A DNA stretch of 14,309 nt. Origin: CAYZXL01 sp964482435. GTDB taxonomy: Bacteria > Auribacterota > JABMQX01. The notes below the pieces were generated by a model. The model did not search any database. It was not told where the DNA came from and saw only the letters and a list, made by a program, of their open reading frames with translations. Made by a program: the position numbers and the translations under genes. Positions within the stretch are counted from its first letter, which is position 1, and each line of letters opens with the position of its first letter. Location: the NCBI GenBank assembly GCA_964482435.1, contig CAYZXL010000089.1, positions 1-14,309 of the forward strand. Direction: 5' to 3'. Shown here piece after piece: positions 8,025 through 14,309 of this stretch.

Positions 8025-11000
8025 CAATACACCGACCCACCCCGGGTGCCTCGCGCGGCGATACTCGTCGAGATTGGGCTTTCCGTCCCCGTCCGGGTCG
8101 TCAGAGGGCCCGTGGTCAAGGCTGCCAAAGAAAAGCATCTCCCAGTCGTCGGGAAGGAGGTCCTGATCGGCGTCGTTTGAAGCCGGGGTTGCTTCCGGGG
8201 TGTTCCCGTAAGCTCCCATGTCAATCCTTCCGCCGTTGGGCTGTGGCTCGTTTGAGAAGTCGGACGACGGGTCGCCCGCGTCAATACATGGCGACCAGCT
8301 TTTCAAGTGAAAATCCCCGGCGTCTGCGTCAGCGAAGTAAGGGAACCACGATATGTTTGCAACTCCTCCCTTCTCGCAGTCCTGAATGCACGAATATGTC
8401 GCCTCGCATTCCTCGCAAATCTGCGGGGCCTGCCAACATGCATTCCCCCATATAATGCAGTTCCGGACAATCGCCCCCCACCCCGTAAGTCCACCTCCTA
8501 TATTGTCCGCCGTATTGCCGTATATCGTGTTGTTCTCAATCGTGCCAGCCAAAGCGTCCATCCCACCTCCGTCTCGCGCCCGGTTGCCGTAGATTCGGTT
8601 GTTCCGAATGGTGCCCTTGCACAAAGCCAAGCCACCGCCCCACTGCGCCTTGTTGCCAGAGATTGCATTTTCGCAGATCGTCCCATCGCACTCGCAGAGC
8701 CCGCCGCCACGCGTGTTCCCGTCGGTCGTCGTGTTCTGGCTGATAATGTTGTTTTCAATGAGCCCATCGCAGTCATAAAGCCCGCCGCCATATTTGGCCG
8801 AGTTCCCGCGAATCGTGTTGTTCTCGATCATCCCGTTGCAGAACACCAGACCTCCGCCGATATTGCTCGCTGCATTCTCGGAGATAAGGTTGTTGCGAAT
8901 CACACCCTGGCATTTATGCAATCCCCCGCCACCGTCGGCGGAGTTAGCGGTGATAATGTTGTTCTCGATTCGGGCACGGCACCCCCCACCGAATATCCCC
9001 CCGCCCTCCTCCGCCTTCCCGTTGCGAATAGTGAATCCTGCCAGGAGGCACCTTTCGTCCTCCGTGCCCCGGAACATAACGACGGAACCGCTCCCACCGC
9101 CATCTATGACGGTCTGCGCCCTTACAGTCTCGTCCTCGGGGTCCGTGCTTCTCAGGACGACGTTCCTTCCCCCGAAGTCTATGTGCTCCAAATATACCCC
9201 GGGCGAGACGACAATCTCGTCCCCTTCCTCCGAGTCTGAGAGAGCATTCTGGATAGTGAAATACCAGGTCCCCTTCGTCGTGTTCGTCACCCGCGCTTCA
9301 GCCCGCAACGTCGGGTCCGTTCCGTAGCGATACTCGATGACGTTCGCGACCCAGTCGCCATCGAAATCCCCGGCGCCATCCTCCTGGAGGTTGCCAAACC
9401 AATTCATCTCCCAGCCGTCAGGCAGCCCATCGGCGTCCGCGTCCGGGCACTTTGGCGTTGCTTCCGGGGTATTCCCATAAGCCCCCATATCAATTCGTCC
9501 ACCGTTCGGTTCCGGCTCGTCGGAAAATGGGGAAGCCGGGTCTCCGGCGTCTATGCATGGCGAAAATGGGCTGAGATGAAAATCGCCGTTCTCCGGGTCG
9601 GCGAAGTACGGCTCGAAGGGTATATTCCCCTCGCCTGCGGCGCCAAATCCTTCGAGGCAGGAATACTCCGGAAGGCTGCAATCGTGAAGCTGGTTAGCCC
9701 CGCCGTTTCCCCAGATAATGCAGTTGCGTATAGTGCCCCTGCAAGAAGCGAGCCCCGCCCCATAGGCGGCCTCGTTTCCCCAGATGGTGTTGTTCTCAAT
9801 CTTCCCGGCGCAACCGTATAATCCGCCGCCGCTTCCCTCAGCAACATTCCTGGCAATTACGTTGTTGAGGATTTCCCCGTCGCACCAGCATAGCCCGCCG
9901 CCGGACCAGTGTGGCACGTTCGCCACGATGACATTATTCTTGATCGTCCCATTGCACTCAATCACTCCGCTGCCCAGATTCCCCGTTATGACATTGTTCT
10001 GGATGGTGGCATGAGTCGGCTTCTGAAAAGTGTGAACGCGACCACGTATGCCTCCATAGGCGTTGCGGATAGTGAAGCCAGCCAACACGCACACCTCGTC
10101 TTCGCTTCCGTCGAATACAACGCCCGTGCCCCATTCGTGCGCATCTATTACGGTAGTCACCACTACGGCCGCCTCGTGCGGAGCAGTGCTCCGCAGAACG
10201 ATATTCTTTCCCACGAACTCGACGCTCTCGAGATAAACCCCCTTAGCCACAACGACAACCTCGTTTTCGGATGCGGCTTGAATCCCCTCCTTGATCGTCT
10301 TGAACGCCCCCTCCCACGACATCCCATCCCCGGAAGCCGCCACTGACCCATCCACGTACCACATGACGGCGAATGCCGGATTCAGACCCCAGCGGTACTC
10401 GTTGACGTTTGGCACGAGGTCTTCGTCGGGATCGCTGGTCGCATCGTACGTGAGGTCCCCGAAGAATCCGACCTCCCAACCATCCGCAAGGCCGTCGCGG
10501 TCGCTATCAGGACATTTCGACGTCGCCTCTTCCGTGTTGCCATAAGCCCCCATGTCAATCCGCTGCCCATTTGGCTCAGGCTCTTCGGAAAATGGCGAAG
10601 CCGGATCGCCCGCGTCTATGCAAGGAGACCAGCTCTTCAAGTGATAATCTCCGTTGGCCGGGTCCACAAAGTGCGGGTAGTACAGGATGTTGCCTTCCCC
10701 GCCCTCGCGCCAGCCCCCAATGCAGGAGTAACTCGGAACGCTACGCCCCGAAAACTGCACCCCCTCCCAACCGGTGTTCCCCCAGATGATGCAGTTCCTG
10801 ATTTCGCCTTTGCAGTCGGCCAAGCCACCACCCGAGTTATTGCAGATTGTGTTGCTCTCGATCACAAGGGCGGAACTGTATAAGCCCCCGATTACGCCCC
10901 CGCCGGAATTCCCGCATATCACATTGTTTTGGATGACACCTTCGCAGTTGGCTAACCCGCCCCCGTGGCTACCGGCTGAATTCTCCGTGATTCTGTTCCT

Positions 11001-13046
11001 CCGGACTGTGCCAAAGCTGTGATACAGCCCTCCACCGGTATCTGCTGCCGAATTTCCGGAGAACGCATTGCGTTCAATCAGGGGACCACAGAGGAACAGC
11101 CCTCCCCCCTGAGTTGCCTTGTTTCCGGAAATCTCGTTGTTCTGGATAGTGCCGCGGCAGTAGTAAAGCCCGCCCCCGTACGACTCCGCCGAGTTTTGCG
11201 TAATGGTGTTTCCGCGTACGATGCCCCCGGCGTACGCTATCCCCCCGCCGTACCCACGGCCATTCTCCTCCGCGCAGTTTTCGGTGATTATGTTGTTCTC
11301 AATCCTCGCATGAGTTGGATTGTCCCATGGCCCGCCGCAGATTCCGGCGCCAAACTTCGCCTTCCCGTTTCGTATTGTGAATCCGGCCAGGAGGCATGTC
11401 TCGCCTTCGGTCCCGTCGAACTTCACGACCGATCCAGCACCATTGCCGTCAATGACGGTTCGGGCAACAACCTCGGGGTCAAGGGGGTTTGTGCTCGTGA
11501 GAGTGATGTTTTTCCCGTCAAAGTGAATGTTCTCAACGTAGATGTGTTCCGCGACGATGACAACCGCTCCTTCCGACGCTGCGTCAATTCCTTCCTGAAT
11601 CGTCTTGAAAGCCCTCTCCCAGAGCGTCCCGTCGCCGGATGCGTCCACCGACCCGTCCACGTGCCACGTCGCCGGAGCCGAAGGGTCAGAGCCACGCAGG
11701 TACTCCTGAATATTCGATACCAGGTCGTGGTCTGCGTCGTCATCCCTTCCCTGACCGAGATTCCCGAAGAACTCAAGCTCCCATTTGTCAGGAAGCTGGT
11801 CGCCGTCAGTGTCGGGAGATTTGGATGTTGCCTCCGGGGTGTTGCCGTACGCCCCCATGTCTATCCGTCCGCCATTCGGCGTCAGCTCTTCCGAGAAGGG
11901 AGACGACGGGTCGCCCGCGTCAACGCAAGGAGACCAGCTCTTCAGATGAAAATGGCCATTCGCGGCGTTCACGAAGTACGGGTAAAAAGATATGTTCCCC
12001 TGTCCGCCGCCGGACCAATTCTCTATGCAACAATACGCAGGGACACTGCAACCCGCCAGTTGCTCGCCAGCCCCATTTCGCCAGACAATGCAGTTTTTGA
12101 CTGTCCCGGTGCAGCCGTACAGCGCCCCGCCGGCCTTACCAGCGGAGTTACCGTAAACCGTGTTGTTCACGACGAGGCCACACCTCGCCAACCCACCCCC
12201 GACATCCTCCGCGTGGTTTGTGATAACAAGATTGTTCTGAACCGTGCCGTCGCAACCGTACACCCCGCCGCCCTGCCAGGCCTCGTTGTCCGAGATTGTG
12301 TTTGCCTGTATTGTGCCCTGGCAGTCAGCCAGGCCGCCGCCCCGGTCCCCAGCCCAATTTCGGGTTATCGCGTTCCTTCGAATGGTGCCATCGCAAAAAG
12401 CGAGCCCGCCTCCGTCCCCCCAGACGGCGATTGCGGAATTCTCCGAGATCAAGTTAGCCTCGATGGTCCCGTCGCAGTAGTAGGCCCCGCCGCCGCACTG
12501 CGCAGTGTTATTGGCAATAACGCTGCTCGAGATTTCCCCATCACAATAAGCGAGTCCGCCTCCGGCCCAGTAAGCGGAGTTCCCGACGATCGTGCAGTCG
12601 CGGATGGTGGCATGTGTCCGCTGCGCGTTCGTCCCGCCGGATATTCCAGCGCCGCAGTAGGCTTCGCCATCGCGAATTGTGAAGCCCGCCAGGACGCAAT
12701 TCTCGCTCTCTGTGCCGGAGAAGCTGATGACGGGGCACGCGCGGTTTCCATCAATGACAGTTCCGGAGACGATGGCGGAACTCAAAGGATTGGTGCTGGT
12801 GAGCGTGATGTTCTTGCCGCCGAAGCCGATGTTCTCGTGGTAAGTGGCTGGCGCAACGGTTACGGAATCCCCGTCAGATGCTGCGTTTATCCCCTCCTGA
12901 ATCGTCCTGAAAGCTGTCTGCCACGTCAGACCATCGCCCGATTGCCCGACGGAGCCGTCAACGTACCACGTCTCCGCCCCAAGCGCTCCAACGCGCCAAA
13001 CCGCCGCGAGAAAAAGCAGTGCGGCAAACATCACGCGCGTGAACAT
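6474..13046 (-). CDS. Giant five-module parallel beta-helix surface protein with cysteine ladder
   Basis: A 2190-residue exported protein. The start is ATG at 13046: GAGGAG lies nine bases upstream and MFTRVMFAALLFLAAVWRV begins a Sec signal peptide with likely cleavage near ALGA (residues 21-24). An upstream in-frame start at 13163 would bury the signal and is rejected. Five modules follow: 27-460, 461-895, 896-1260, 1261-1674 and 1675-2190. Each has a YVDGS...AFKTIQEGIDAAS cap, an ITLTSTNP / TVIDG strand set, rungs of about 20-27 residues with pattern N-I--N-A--GGGL--C-G-I, then SPCIDAGDP and DMGAYGN. Modules 1-4 end in Asp-rich DxDxDGLPD-WE linkers like thrombospondin type 3/dockerin calcium loops. 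The last module ends in a WTDADPTPRLRFYRIE-type domain typical of secreted proteins. No enzyme active site, LPxTG, PEP-CTERM or autotransporter barrel is evident. Adhesin, polysaccharide-binding or lyase-like roles are all possible; function is unknown. Confidence 0.88.
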   Translation of the reverse strand: MFTRVMFAALLFLAAVWRVGALGAETWYVDGSVGQSGDGLTWQTAFRTIQEGINAASDGDSVTVAPATYHENIGFGGKNITLTSTNPLSSAIVSGTVIDGNRACPVISFSGTESENCVLAGFTIRDGEAYCGAGISGGTNAQRTHATIRDCTIVGNSAYWAGGGLAYCDGEISSSVIANNTAQCGGGAYYCDGTIEANLISENSAIAVWGDGGGLAFCDGTIRRNAITRNWAGDRGGGLADCQGTIQANTISDNEAWQGGGVYGCDGTVQNNLVITNHAEDVGGGLARCGLVVNNTVYGNSAGKAGGALYGCTGTVKNCIVWRNGAGEQLAGCSVPAYCCIENWSGGGQGNISFYPYFVNAANGHFHLKSWSPCVDAGDPSSPFSEELTPNGGRIDMGAYGNTPEATSKSPDTDGDQLPDKWELEFFGNLGQGRDDDADHDLVSNIQEYLRGSDPSAPATWHVDGSVDASGDGTLWERAFKTIQEGIDAASEGAVVIVAEHIYVENIHFDGKNITLTSTNPLDPEVVARTVIDGNGAGSVVKFDGTEGETCLLAGFTIRNGKAKFGAGICGGPWDNPTHARIENNIITENCAEENGRGYGGGIAYAGGIVRGNTITQNSAESYGGGLYYCRGTIQNNEISGNKATQGGGLFLCGPLIERNAFSGNSAADTGGGLYHSFGTVRRNRITENSAGSHGGGLANCEGVIQNNVICGNSGGGVIGGLYSSALVIESNTICNNSGGGLADCKGEIRNCIIWGNTGWEGVQFSGRSVPSYSCIGGWREGGEGNILYYPHFVDPANGDYHLKSWSPCIDAGDPASPFSEEPEPNGQRIDMGAYGNTEEATSKCPDSDRDGLADGWEVGFFGDLTYDATSDPDEDLVPNVNEYRWGLNPAFAVMWYVDGSVAASGDGMSWEGAFKTIKEGIQAASENEVVVVAKGVYLESVEFVGKNIVLRSTAPHEAAVVVTTVIDAHEWGTGVVFDGSEDEVCVLAGFTIRNAYGGIRGRVHTFQKPTHATIQNNVITGNLGSGVIECNGTIKNNVIVANVPHWSGGGLCWCDGEILNNVIARNVAEGSGGGLYGCAGKIENNTIWGNEAAYGAGLASCRGTIRNCIIWGNGGANQLHDCSLPEYSCLEGFGAAGEGNIPFEPYFADPENGDFHLSPFSPCIDAGDPASPFSDEPEPNGGRIDMGAYGNTPEATPKCPDADADGLPDGWEMNWFGNLQEDGAGDFDGDWVANVIEYRYGTDPTLRAEARVTNTTKGTWYFTIQNALSDSEEGDEIVVSPGVYLEHIDFGGRNVVLRSTDPEDETVRAQTVIDGGGSGSVVMFRGTEDERCLLAGFTIRNGKAEEGGGIFGGGCRARIENNIITANSADGGGGLHKCQGVIRNNLISENAASNIGGGLVFCNGMIENNTIRGNSAKYGGGLYDCDGLIENNIISQNTTTDGNTRGGGLCECDGTICENAISGNKAQWGGGLALCKGTIRNNRIYGNRARDGGGMDALAGTIENNTIYGNTADNIGGGLTGWGAIVRNCIIWGNACWQAPQICEECEATYSCIQDCEKGGVANISWFPYFADADAGDFHLKSWSPCIDAGDPSSDFSNEPQPNGGRIDMGAYGNTPEATPASNDADQDLLPDDWEMLFFGSLDHGPSDDPDGDGKPNLDEYRRARHPGWVGVLRYVDGSVASSGDGSSWQSAFKTVQEAIDAACDNDTITVGEGHYVENIHFHGKDITLTSINPDAPAVEANTVLDGGDAGPVVSFLGTEDESCVLCGFTVQNGKAVYGGGICGATMGGHTRATIRNNRIVQNRADGYGGGLYGCWGTIQNNAIGENSAEYGGGGLSWCNGTVHSNTIIGNSGIHYGGGGLYECDGVVCNNTIRANSGGGLYECDGKVHNNTITGNSAVHYGGGLGWCNGTIEDNVIARNTAGYEGGGLYGCDGTVQNNIIVGNTADHDGGGLASCRGTVQNNVITGNSASDYGAAFYRCQGTIRNNTIAGNSAFGCGLYECNGAIRNCVIWGKIGGCAPQMVDCALPEYSCIENWTGAGKGNTASDPQFVDLDGPDNLPETWEDNDYRLAPDSPCIDAGMNEDWMWRAVDFDGNPRIFFGKSSKTVDMGAYEYGSWPFRIVEVAAPSGAGSGLIWSSRVGETYVVWSCLDLLTGKWEEKATVPSQGEITTWTDADPTPRLRFYRIEAR
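8025..9266 (-). repeat. Beta-helix module 4 (diverged cap)
   Basis: Residues 1261-1674. The YVDGS-SGDG cap is replaced by TKGTWYFTIQNALSD, but the following strand set (VYLEHIDFGGRNVVLRST) and seven rungs are normal; five rungs have the ladder cysteine. The linker near 8180-8025 reads DADQDLLPDDWE. Confidence 0.7.
9267..10361 (-). repeat. Beta-helix module 3 (shortest helix)
   Basis: Residues 896-1260. It begins WYVDGSV and has only four rungs, all with the ladder cysteine. The linker near 9450-9300 contains DADADGLPDGWE. The module is about 70 residues shorter than modules 1 and 2 because rungs are missing, not because the cap or end piece is lost. Confidence 0.75.
10362..11666 (-). repeat. 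Beta-helix module 2
   Basis: Residues 461-895. It begins WHVDGSV. Seven rungs are delimited, but only four keep the ladder cysteine (LYYC, LFLC, LANC, LADC); the others have Ala or Ser. The linker near 10515-10362 contains DSDRDGLADGWE. Its length is within one residue of module 1, which suggests a module duplication. Confidence 0.75.
11667..12968 (-). repeat. Beta-helix module 1
   Basis: Residues 27-460 of the giant protein. It begins with WYVDGSV, contains seven recognisable rungs, all with the ladder cysteine, and ends with an Asp-rich linker from about 11817 to 11667 (DTDGDQLPDKWE). It includes a CC pair (PAYCCIENW) not repeated in this form in the other modules. Confidence 0.75.
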
Positions 13047-13055
13047 GGGTGCAAA

Positions 13056-13061
13056 CTCCTC
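13056..13061 (-). promoter_or_regulatory. Ribosome binding site of the giant beta-helix gene
   Basis: On the minus strand GAGGAG lies nine bases before ATG 13046, directly ahead of the signal peptide. This supports 13046 over the upstream in-frame start at 13163. Confidence 0.7.
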
Positions 13062-13132
13062 GTTCGCAAGAAAATCGTGCGAAACTGCCTCCTCAACGCC
13101 CCACGGGCGCCCGTGCCCAAACCACCCACCGC

Positions 13133-13163
13133 AATATTGGCGAAGGCACAGCATCCCCGTCAA
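13133..13163 (-). promoter_or_regulatory. Weak promoter candidate for the giant gene
   Basis: Read on the minus strand, TTGACG (13163-13158) is followed after 19 bases by AATATT (13138-13133). The spacing is long and the -10 box matches only 4/6, so this is a weak call. It would leave a leader of about 85 bases. Confidence 0.22.
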
Positions 13164-13251
13164 CTGTTATCTCTCTCCCAACGTAATCGGTCATGTCGGC
13201 GGCGGGGCGACGTTGAAAGGCCCCCAACTCCGTGAGCGTAACAGCGTGGCA

Positions 13252-13272
13252 TCCCCCGCATTGCGCGGGGGA
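13252..13272. repeat. Palindrome A (8-bp stem)
   Basis: TCCCCCGC (13252-13259) pairs perfectly with GCGGGGGA (13265-13272) across loop ATTGC. It lies in non-coding DNA and is one half of a pair of hairpins. REP-like element or terminator; no T-tract on either strand. Confidence 0.6.
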
Positions 13273-13287
13273 CTCGTGAAAAACCAT

Positions 13288-13304
13288 GGGGAGCCCCGCT
13301 CCCC
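13288..13304. repeat. Palindrome B (7-bp stem)
   Basis: GGGGAGC (13288-13294) pairs perfectly with GCTCCCC (13298-13304) across loop CCC. It is 15 bases from palindrome A, so the two together look like a small paired-palindrome (BIME-like) unit. Confidence 0.6.
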
Positions 13305-13522
13305 TGCGAGAGAACCTGGTCGCTGCCTTGCAGGAACGAGGTGCGACGTGACTCTGCGCGAGGGACACACCGCATTCTGGCGGGGCAGCCGCGTCTTGTG
13401 CGGGCGACACTGTATATCCGCCCGAGACTGAGCGGTTACCCTCATTACGAGGATAGCCTTCTCTTGCTGCCGGTCTTGAGCGATGATCAACTTCCGCACG
13501 TCTCCGAGAGGCGAAGTCGTTG

Positions 13523-13735
13523 TCGCTGGTTCCGTTTACATCGCGCATGACGATGATGTTGACGATTGCCGTGCGGATGCCCCCGGGGAAGGAGATTCTG
13601 TTCAGGATTGCCATCTTAGTTGCGTCCATCGGGTTGGCCGTCTGGGCGGGGATTAAAACCTTCCGAACCGGTATCCTGATGTACGGGAAACAACCCAGCC
13701 TTAAACAGATCCTCCGCTGGGTGAAATATAAGTGA
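13523..13735 (+). pseudogene. C-terminal remnant of an ABC-2/NatB-type permease
   Basis: The last ~70 codons of a membrane protein survive. They begin SLVPFTSRMTMML, followed by one hydrophobic helix (EILFRIAILVASIGLAVWAG) and the tail FRTGILMYGKQPSLKQILRW, which is characteristic of the end of ABC-2 permeases related to NatB (sodium or multidrug ABC exporters). The reading frame upstream is closed by a TGA at 13484-13486, and no other permease segment or ATPase partner is visible, so about 80 percent of the gene is missing. The nearest in-frame start is a TTG at 13520 with no ribosome binding site. A perfect hairpin follows the stop by two bases. This is best read as a decayed gene; a coincidental match is possible but unlikely given the long tail motif. 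Confidence 0.6.
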
Positions 13736-13737
13736 GA

Positions 13738-13753
13738 GTCCCGTATTCGGGAC
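13738..13753. repeat. Perfect hairpin between permease remnant and RAYT remnant
   Basis: GTCCCG (13738-13743), loop TATT, CGGGAC (13748-13753). It sits 54 bases before the start of the RAYT remnant, the position expected for a REP-type hairpin or left-end palindrome of an IS200-like element. It could also be a residual terminator of the permease gene, but there is no T-tract. Confidence 0.5.
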
Positions 13754-13807
13754 ACCATACCTACCTCTCTCGTTGACGCTGTCATCGGGGAATTTCTGAG
13801 CAGCTTT

Positions 13808-13990
13808 ATGGCACAGCCGGCGAGAGTGCTGGTTCGGGGTGTTCCGCAGCATGTTGCGCAGCGCGGCAATCGGCGTCAGGAAGGGACGACACCGCCCTTG
13901 GGCGCTTTGAAATTCGTCAAACGACTTCAGGACACAGTCGAACGAGTCCCGAGGAGCAACTTGCCGAAGCGGAAGCCAAAGCGGAAATGA
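13808..13990 (+). pseudogene. Internally deleted REP-associated tyrosine transposase (RAYT)
   Basis: A 60-codon frame that joins the two ends of an IS200-like Y1 transposase. Residues 1-24 (MAQPARVLVRGVPQHVAQRGNRRQ region) match the typical start, in which a P-G-V-x-H-V-x-x-RGN-R strand opens the Y1 transposase domain. Residues 25-60 (TPPLGALKFVKRLQDTVERV, then basic PKRKPKRK) resemble the usual C-terminal tail with its LG--FV--L pattern and basic end. The middle, about 150 residues in intact relatives and containing the HUH and tyrosine catalytic residues, is absent, so the protein cannot be an active transposase. The join is near 13880 and stays in frame. No ribosome binding site is visible. 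The hairpin at 13738-13753 is its likely partner repeat. Confidence 0.65.
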
Positions 13991-14110
13991 CTGGGCTGTT
14001 CGCTGACTACGTCTGAAGGGGCGCAGTGCTGGGATTGTCCGGCCGAGGGCATGTTGGCAGGCGCAATTGGCCCGAAACCGTCGAGAAGCGAAAGAAAAGC
14101 GAAAAAACTC

Positions 14111-14140
14111 TTGACAAATGTGTGGTGATTTTACGATAAT
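14111..14140 (+). promoter_or_regulatory. Strong sigma70-like promoter with A-rich upstream tract
   Basis: TTGACA (14111-14116) is a perfect -35 box and GATAAT (14135-14140) a 5/6 -10 box, spaced by 18 bases. An A-rich tract at 14086-14107, with AAGCGAAA repeated at 14086 and 14097, could act as an UP element. It reads rightward into the transposase gene. Confidence 0.6.
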
Positions 14141-14170
14141 TTTTGATAAATTTTGGGGCACTTTTCGCTA

Positions 14171-14187
14171 GGAGTCTGTCCGAGTAA
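14171..14187 (+). mobile_element. Candidate left terminal inverted repeat of an insertion sequence
   Basis: GGAGTCTGTCCGAGTAA begins immediately after CTA, so that CTAG (14168-14171) could be a target-site remnant. It lies 83 bases before the transposase start, a normal distance for an IS end. The matching right end is outside the window, so this is a guess from position and general look. Confidence 0.3.
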
Positions 14188-14199
14188 TATCGATTTTTC

Positions 14200-14228
14200 T
14201 TGACAGCGGCAGGACGTTGGGCTACATA
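14200..14228 (+). promoter_or_regulatory. Second promoter candidate, nearer the transposase gene
   Basis: TTGACA (14200-14205) is a perfect -35 box; TACATA (14223-14228) at 17 bases is a poor -10 box. It would lie inside the IS if the candidate left end at 14171 is right. Confidence 0.4.
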
Positions 14229-14253
14229 TTAGGCGGAGCAATTGATAACGTTT

Positions 14254-14260
14254 AAGGAGG
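14254..14260 (+). promoter_or_regulatory. Ribosome binding site of the transposase gene
   Basis: AAGGAGG is nine bases upstream of ATG 14270, a near-perfect Shine-Dalgarno. Confidence 0.75.
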
Positions 14261-14269
14261 AGAGTGGCA

Positions 14270-14309
14270 ATGGCCAAAGTGTATCGGGAGTATGAGCCTG
14301 ATCAGGATT
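14270..14309 (+). CDS. Transposase start, probably IS1182/DUF772 type (truncated by window edge)
   Basis: Only 13 codons are present: MAKVYREYEPDQD. A strong ribosome binding site and two promoter candidates show it is a genuine gene start. The sequence has the Y-x-Y-x-P-x-Q pattern found at the very beginning of IS1182-family (DUF772) transposases, which usually continue into LLPPSLREWLPE. With so few residues the family is a reasoned guess. The decayed RAYT next to it supports a mobile-element neighbourhood. Confidence 0.55.
   Translation, partial: MAKVYREYEPDQD

Larger units (their letters stand above)
13047..13519. other. Gene-free stretch upstream of the giant gene
   Basis: No reading frame here looks like a real protein on either strand. 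The stretch holds the leader of the giant gene (ribosome binding site and weak promoter candidate, minus strand) and two GC-rich palindromes at 13252-13272 and 13288-13304. Nothing else was recognised between 13305 and 13519. Confidence 0.6.

Noticed and set aside
6981..9239. Other long + strand frames (6981-8009 and 8307-9239).
   Set aside because: Same cause: mirror frames of beta-helix rungs with periodic VVLD/AIA-like text and no family features.
6474..12968. Periodic repeats of about 60-70 bp that could suggest a CRISPR or satellite array.
   Set aside because: The repeats are codon-phased, diverged at synonymous sites and continuous with an open frame encoding beta-helix rungs; there are no unique spacers between identical repeats.
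11019..13235. A 738-codon open frame on the + strand.
   Set aside because: It is antisense to the giant beta-helix gene; the repeated GC-rich codons keep the opposite strand open. Its protein has no recognisable domain, no signal and no ribosome binding site, and the minus frame has clear repeats and motifs.
13093..13869. A 258-codon minus-strand frame with a CGGCH haem-like motif near 13246-13260.
   Set aside because: The motif is made by the GC-rich palindrome A, the frame runs across the permease and RAYT remnants, and no other cytochrome feature is present.
13616..14161. A 181-codon minus-strand frame across the mobile-element debris.
   Set aside because: It is antisense to both remnants, has unlikely composition and starts in the AT-rich promoter region without a ribosome binding site.

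Overview
The window reads as chromosomal DNA of a GC-rich, uncultivated-looking bacterium with a Gram-negative type of envelope. It carries a Tat-exported protein, a periplasmic multihaem cytochrome c and a giant Sec-exported parallel beta-helix protein. The beta-helix family, with its repeated 'YVDGS', 'SPCIDAGDP' and 'DMGAYGNT' motifs, is most familiar from Planctomycetota and neighbouring lineages such as Hydrogenedentota, Omnitrophota and Verrucomicrobiota. That assignment is inferred from protein style only; there is no rRNA or other phylogenetic anchor here.

Left part (1-6318, all + strand): the tail of an acyl-CoA synthetase; a ThiD2-ThiE fusion for thiamine phosphate synthesis; an NAD-dependent nucleotide-sugar epimerase; a short alanyl-tRNA synthetase that stops right after its editing domain; and a two-gene unit (overlapping ATGA) of a Tat-exported aldo/keto-reductase-like TIM-barrel protein and a tetrahaem cytochrome c. 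The first four look like ordinary metabolic genes side by side. The last two look like a translationally coupled envelope pair.

Middle part (6474-13046, - strand): one gene of 2190 codons covers almost half of the window. Its product has a signal peptide and five tandem modules. Each module has an N-terminal cap, a right-handed beta-helix of 4 to 9 recognisable rungs, a 'CIDAGDP...DMGAYGN' end piece and, in modules 1-4, an Asp-rich calcium-binding-like linker. Of 34 rungs I could delimit, 29 carry a cysteine at the same position, which predicts a cysteine ladder along the helix. The gene converges on the cytochrome gene across a 155-bp gap holding four perfect small hairpins.

Right part (13047-14309): a gene-poor, decayed stretch. 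It holds two GC-rich palindromes, the C-terminal remnant of an ABC-2/NatB-type permease, a hairpin followed by an internally deleted REP-associated tyrosine transposase (both ends kept, catalytic middle lost), and then two tandem sigma70-like promoters ahead of the first 13 codons of what looks like an IS1182/DUF772-type transposase. This is a mobile-element landing zone.

The most novel item is the five-module cysteine-ladder beta-helix protein. The C-Ala-less AlaRS, the Tat/cytochrome pair and the deleted RAYT are secondary points of interest. No CRISPR array, tRNA, rRNA or known riboswitch was seen.
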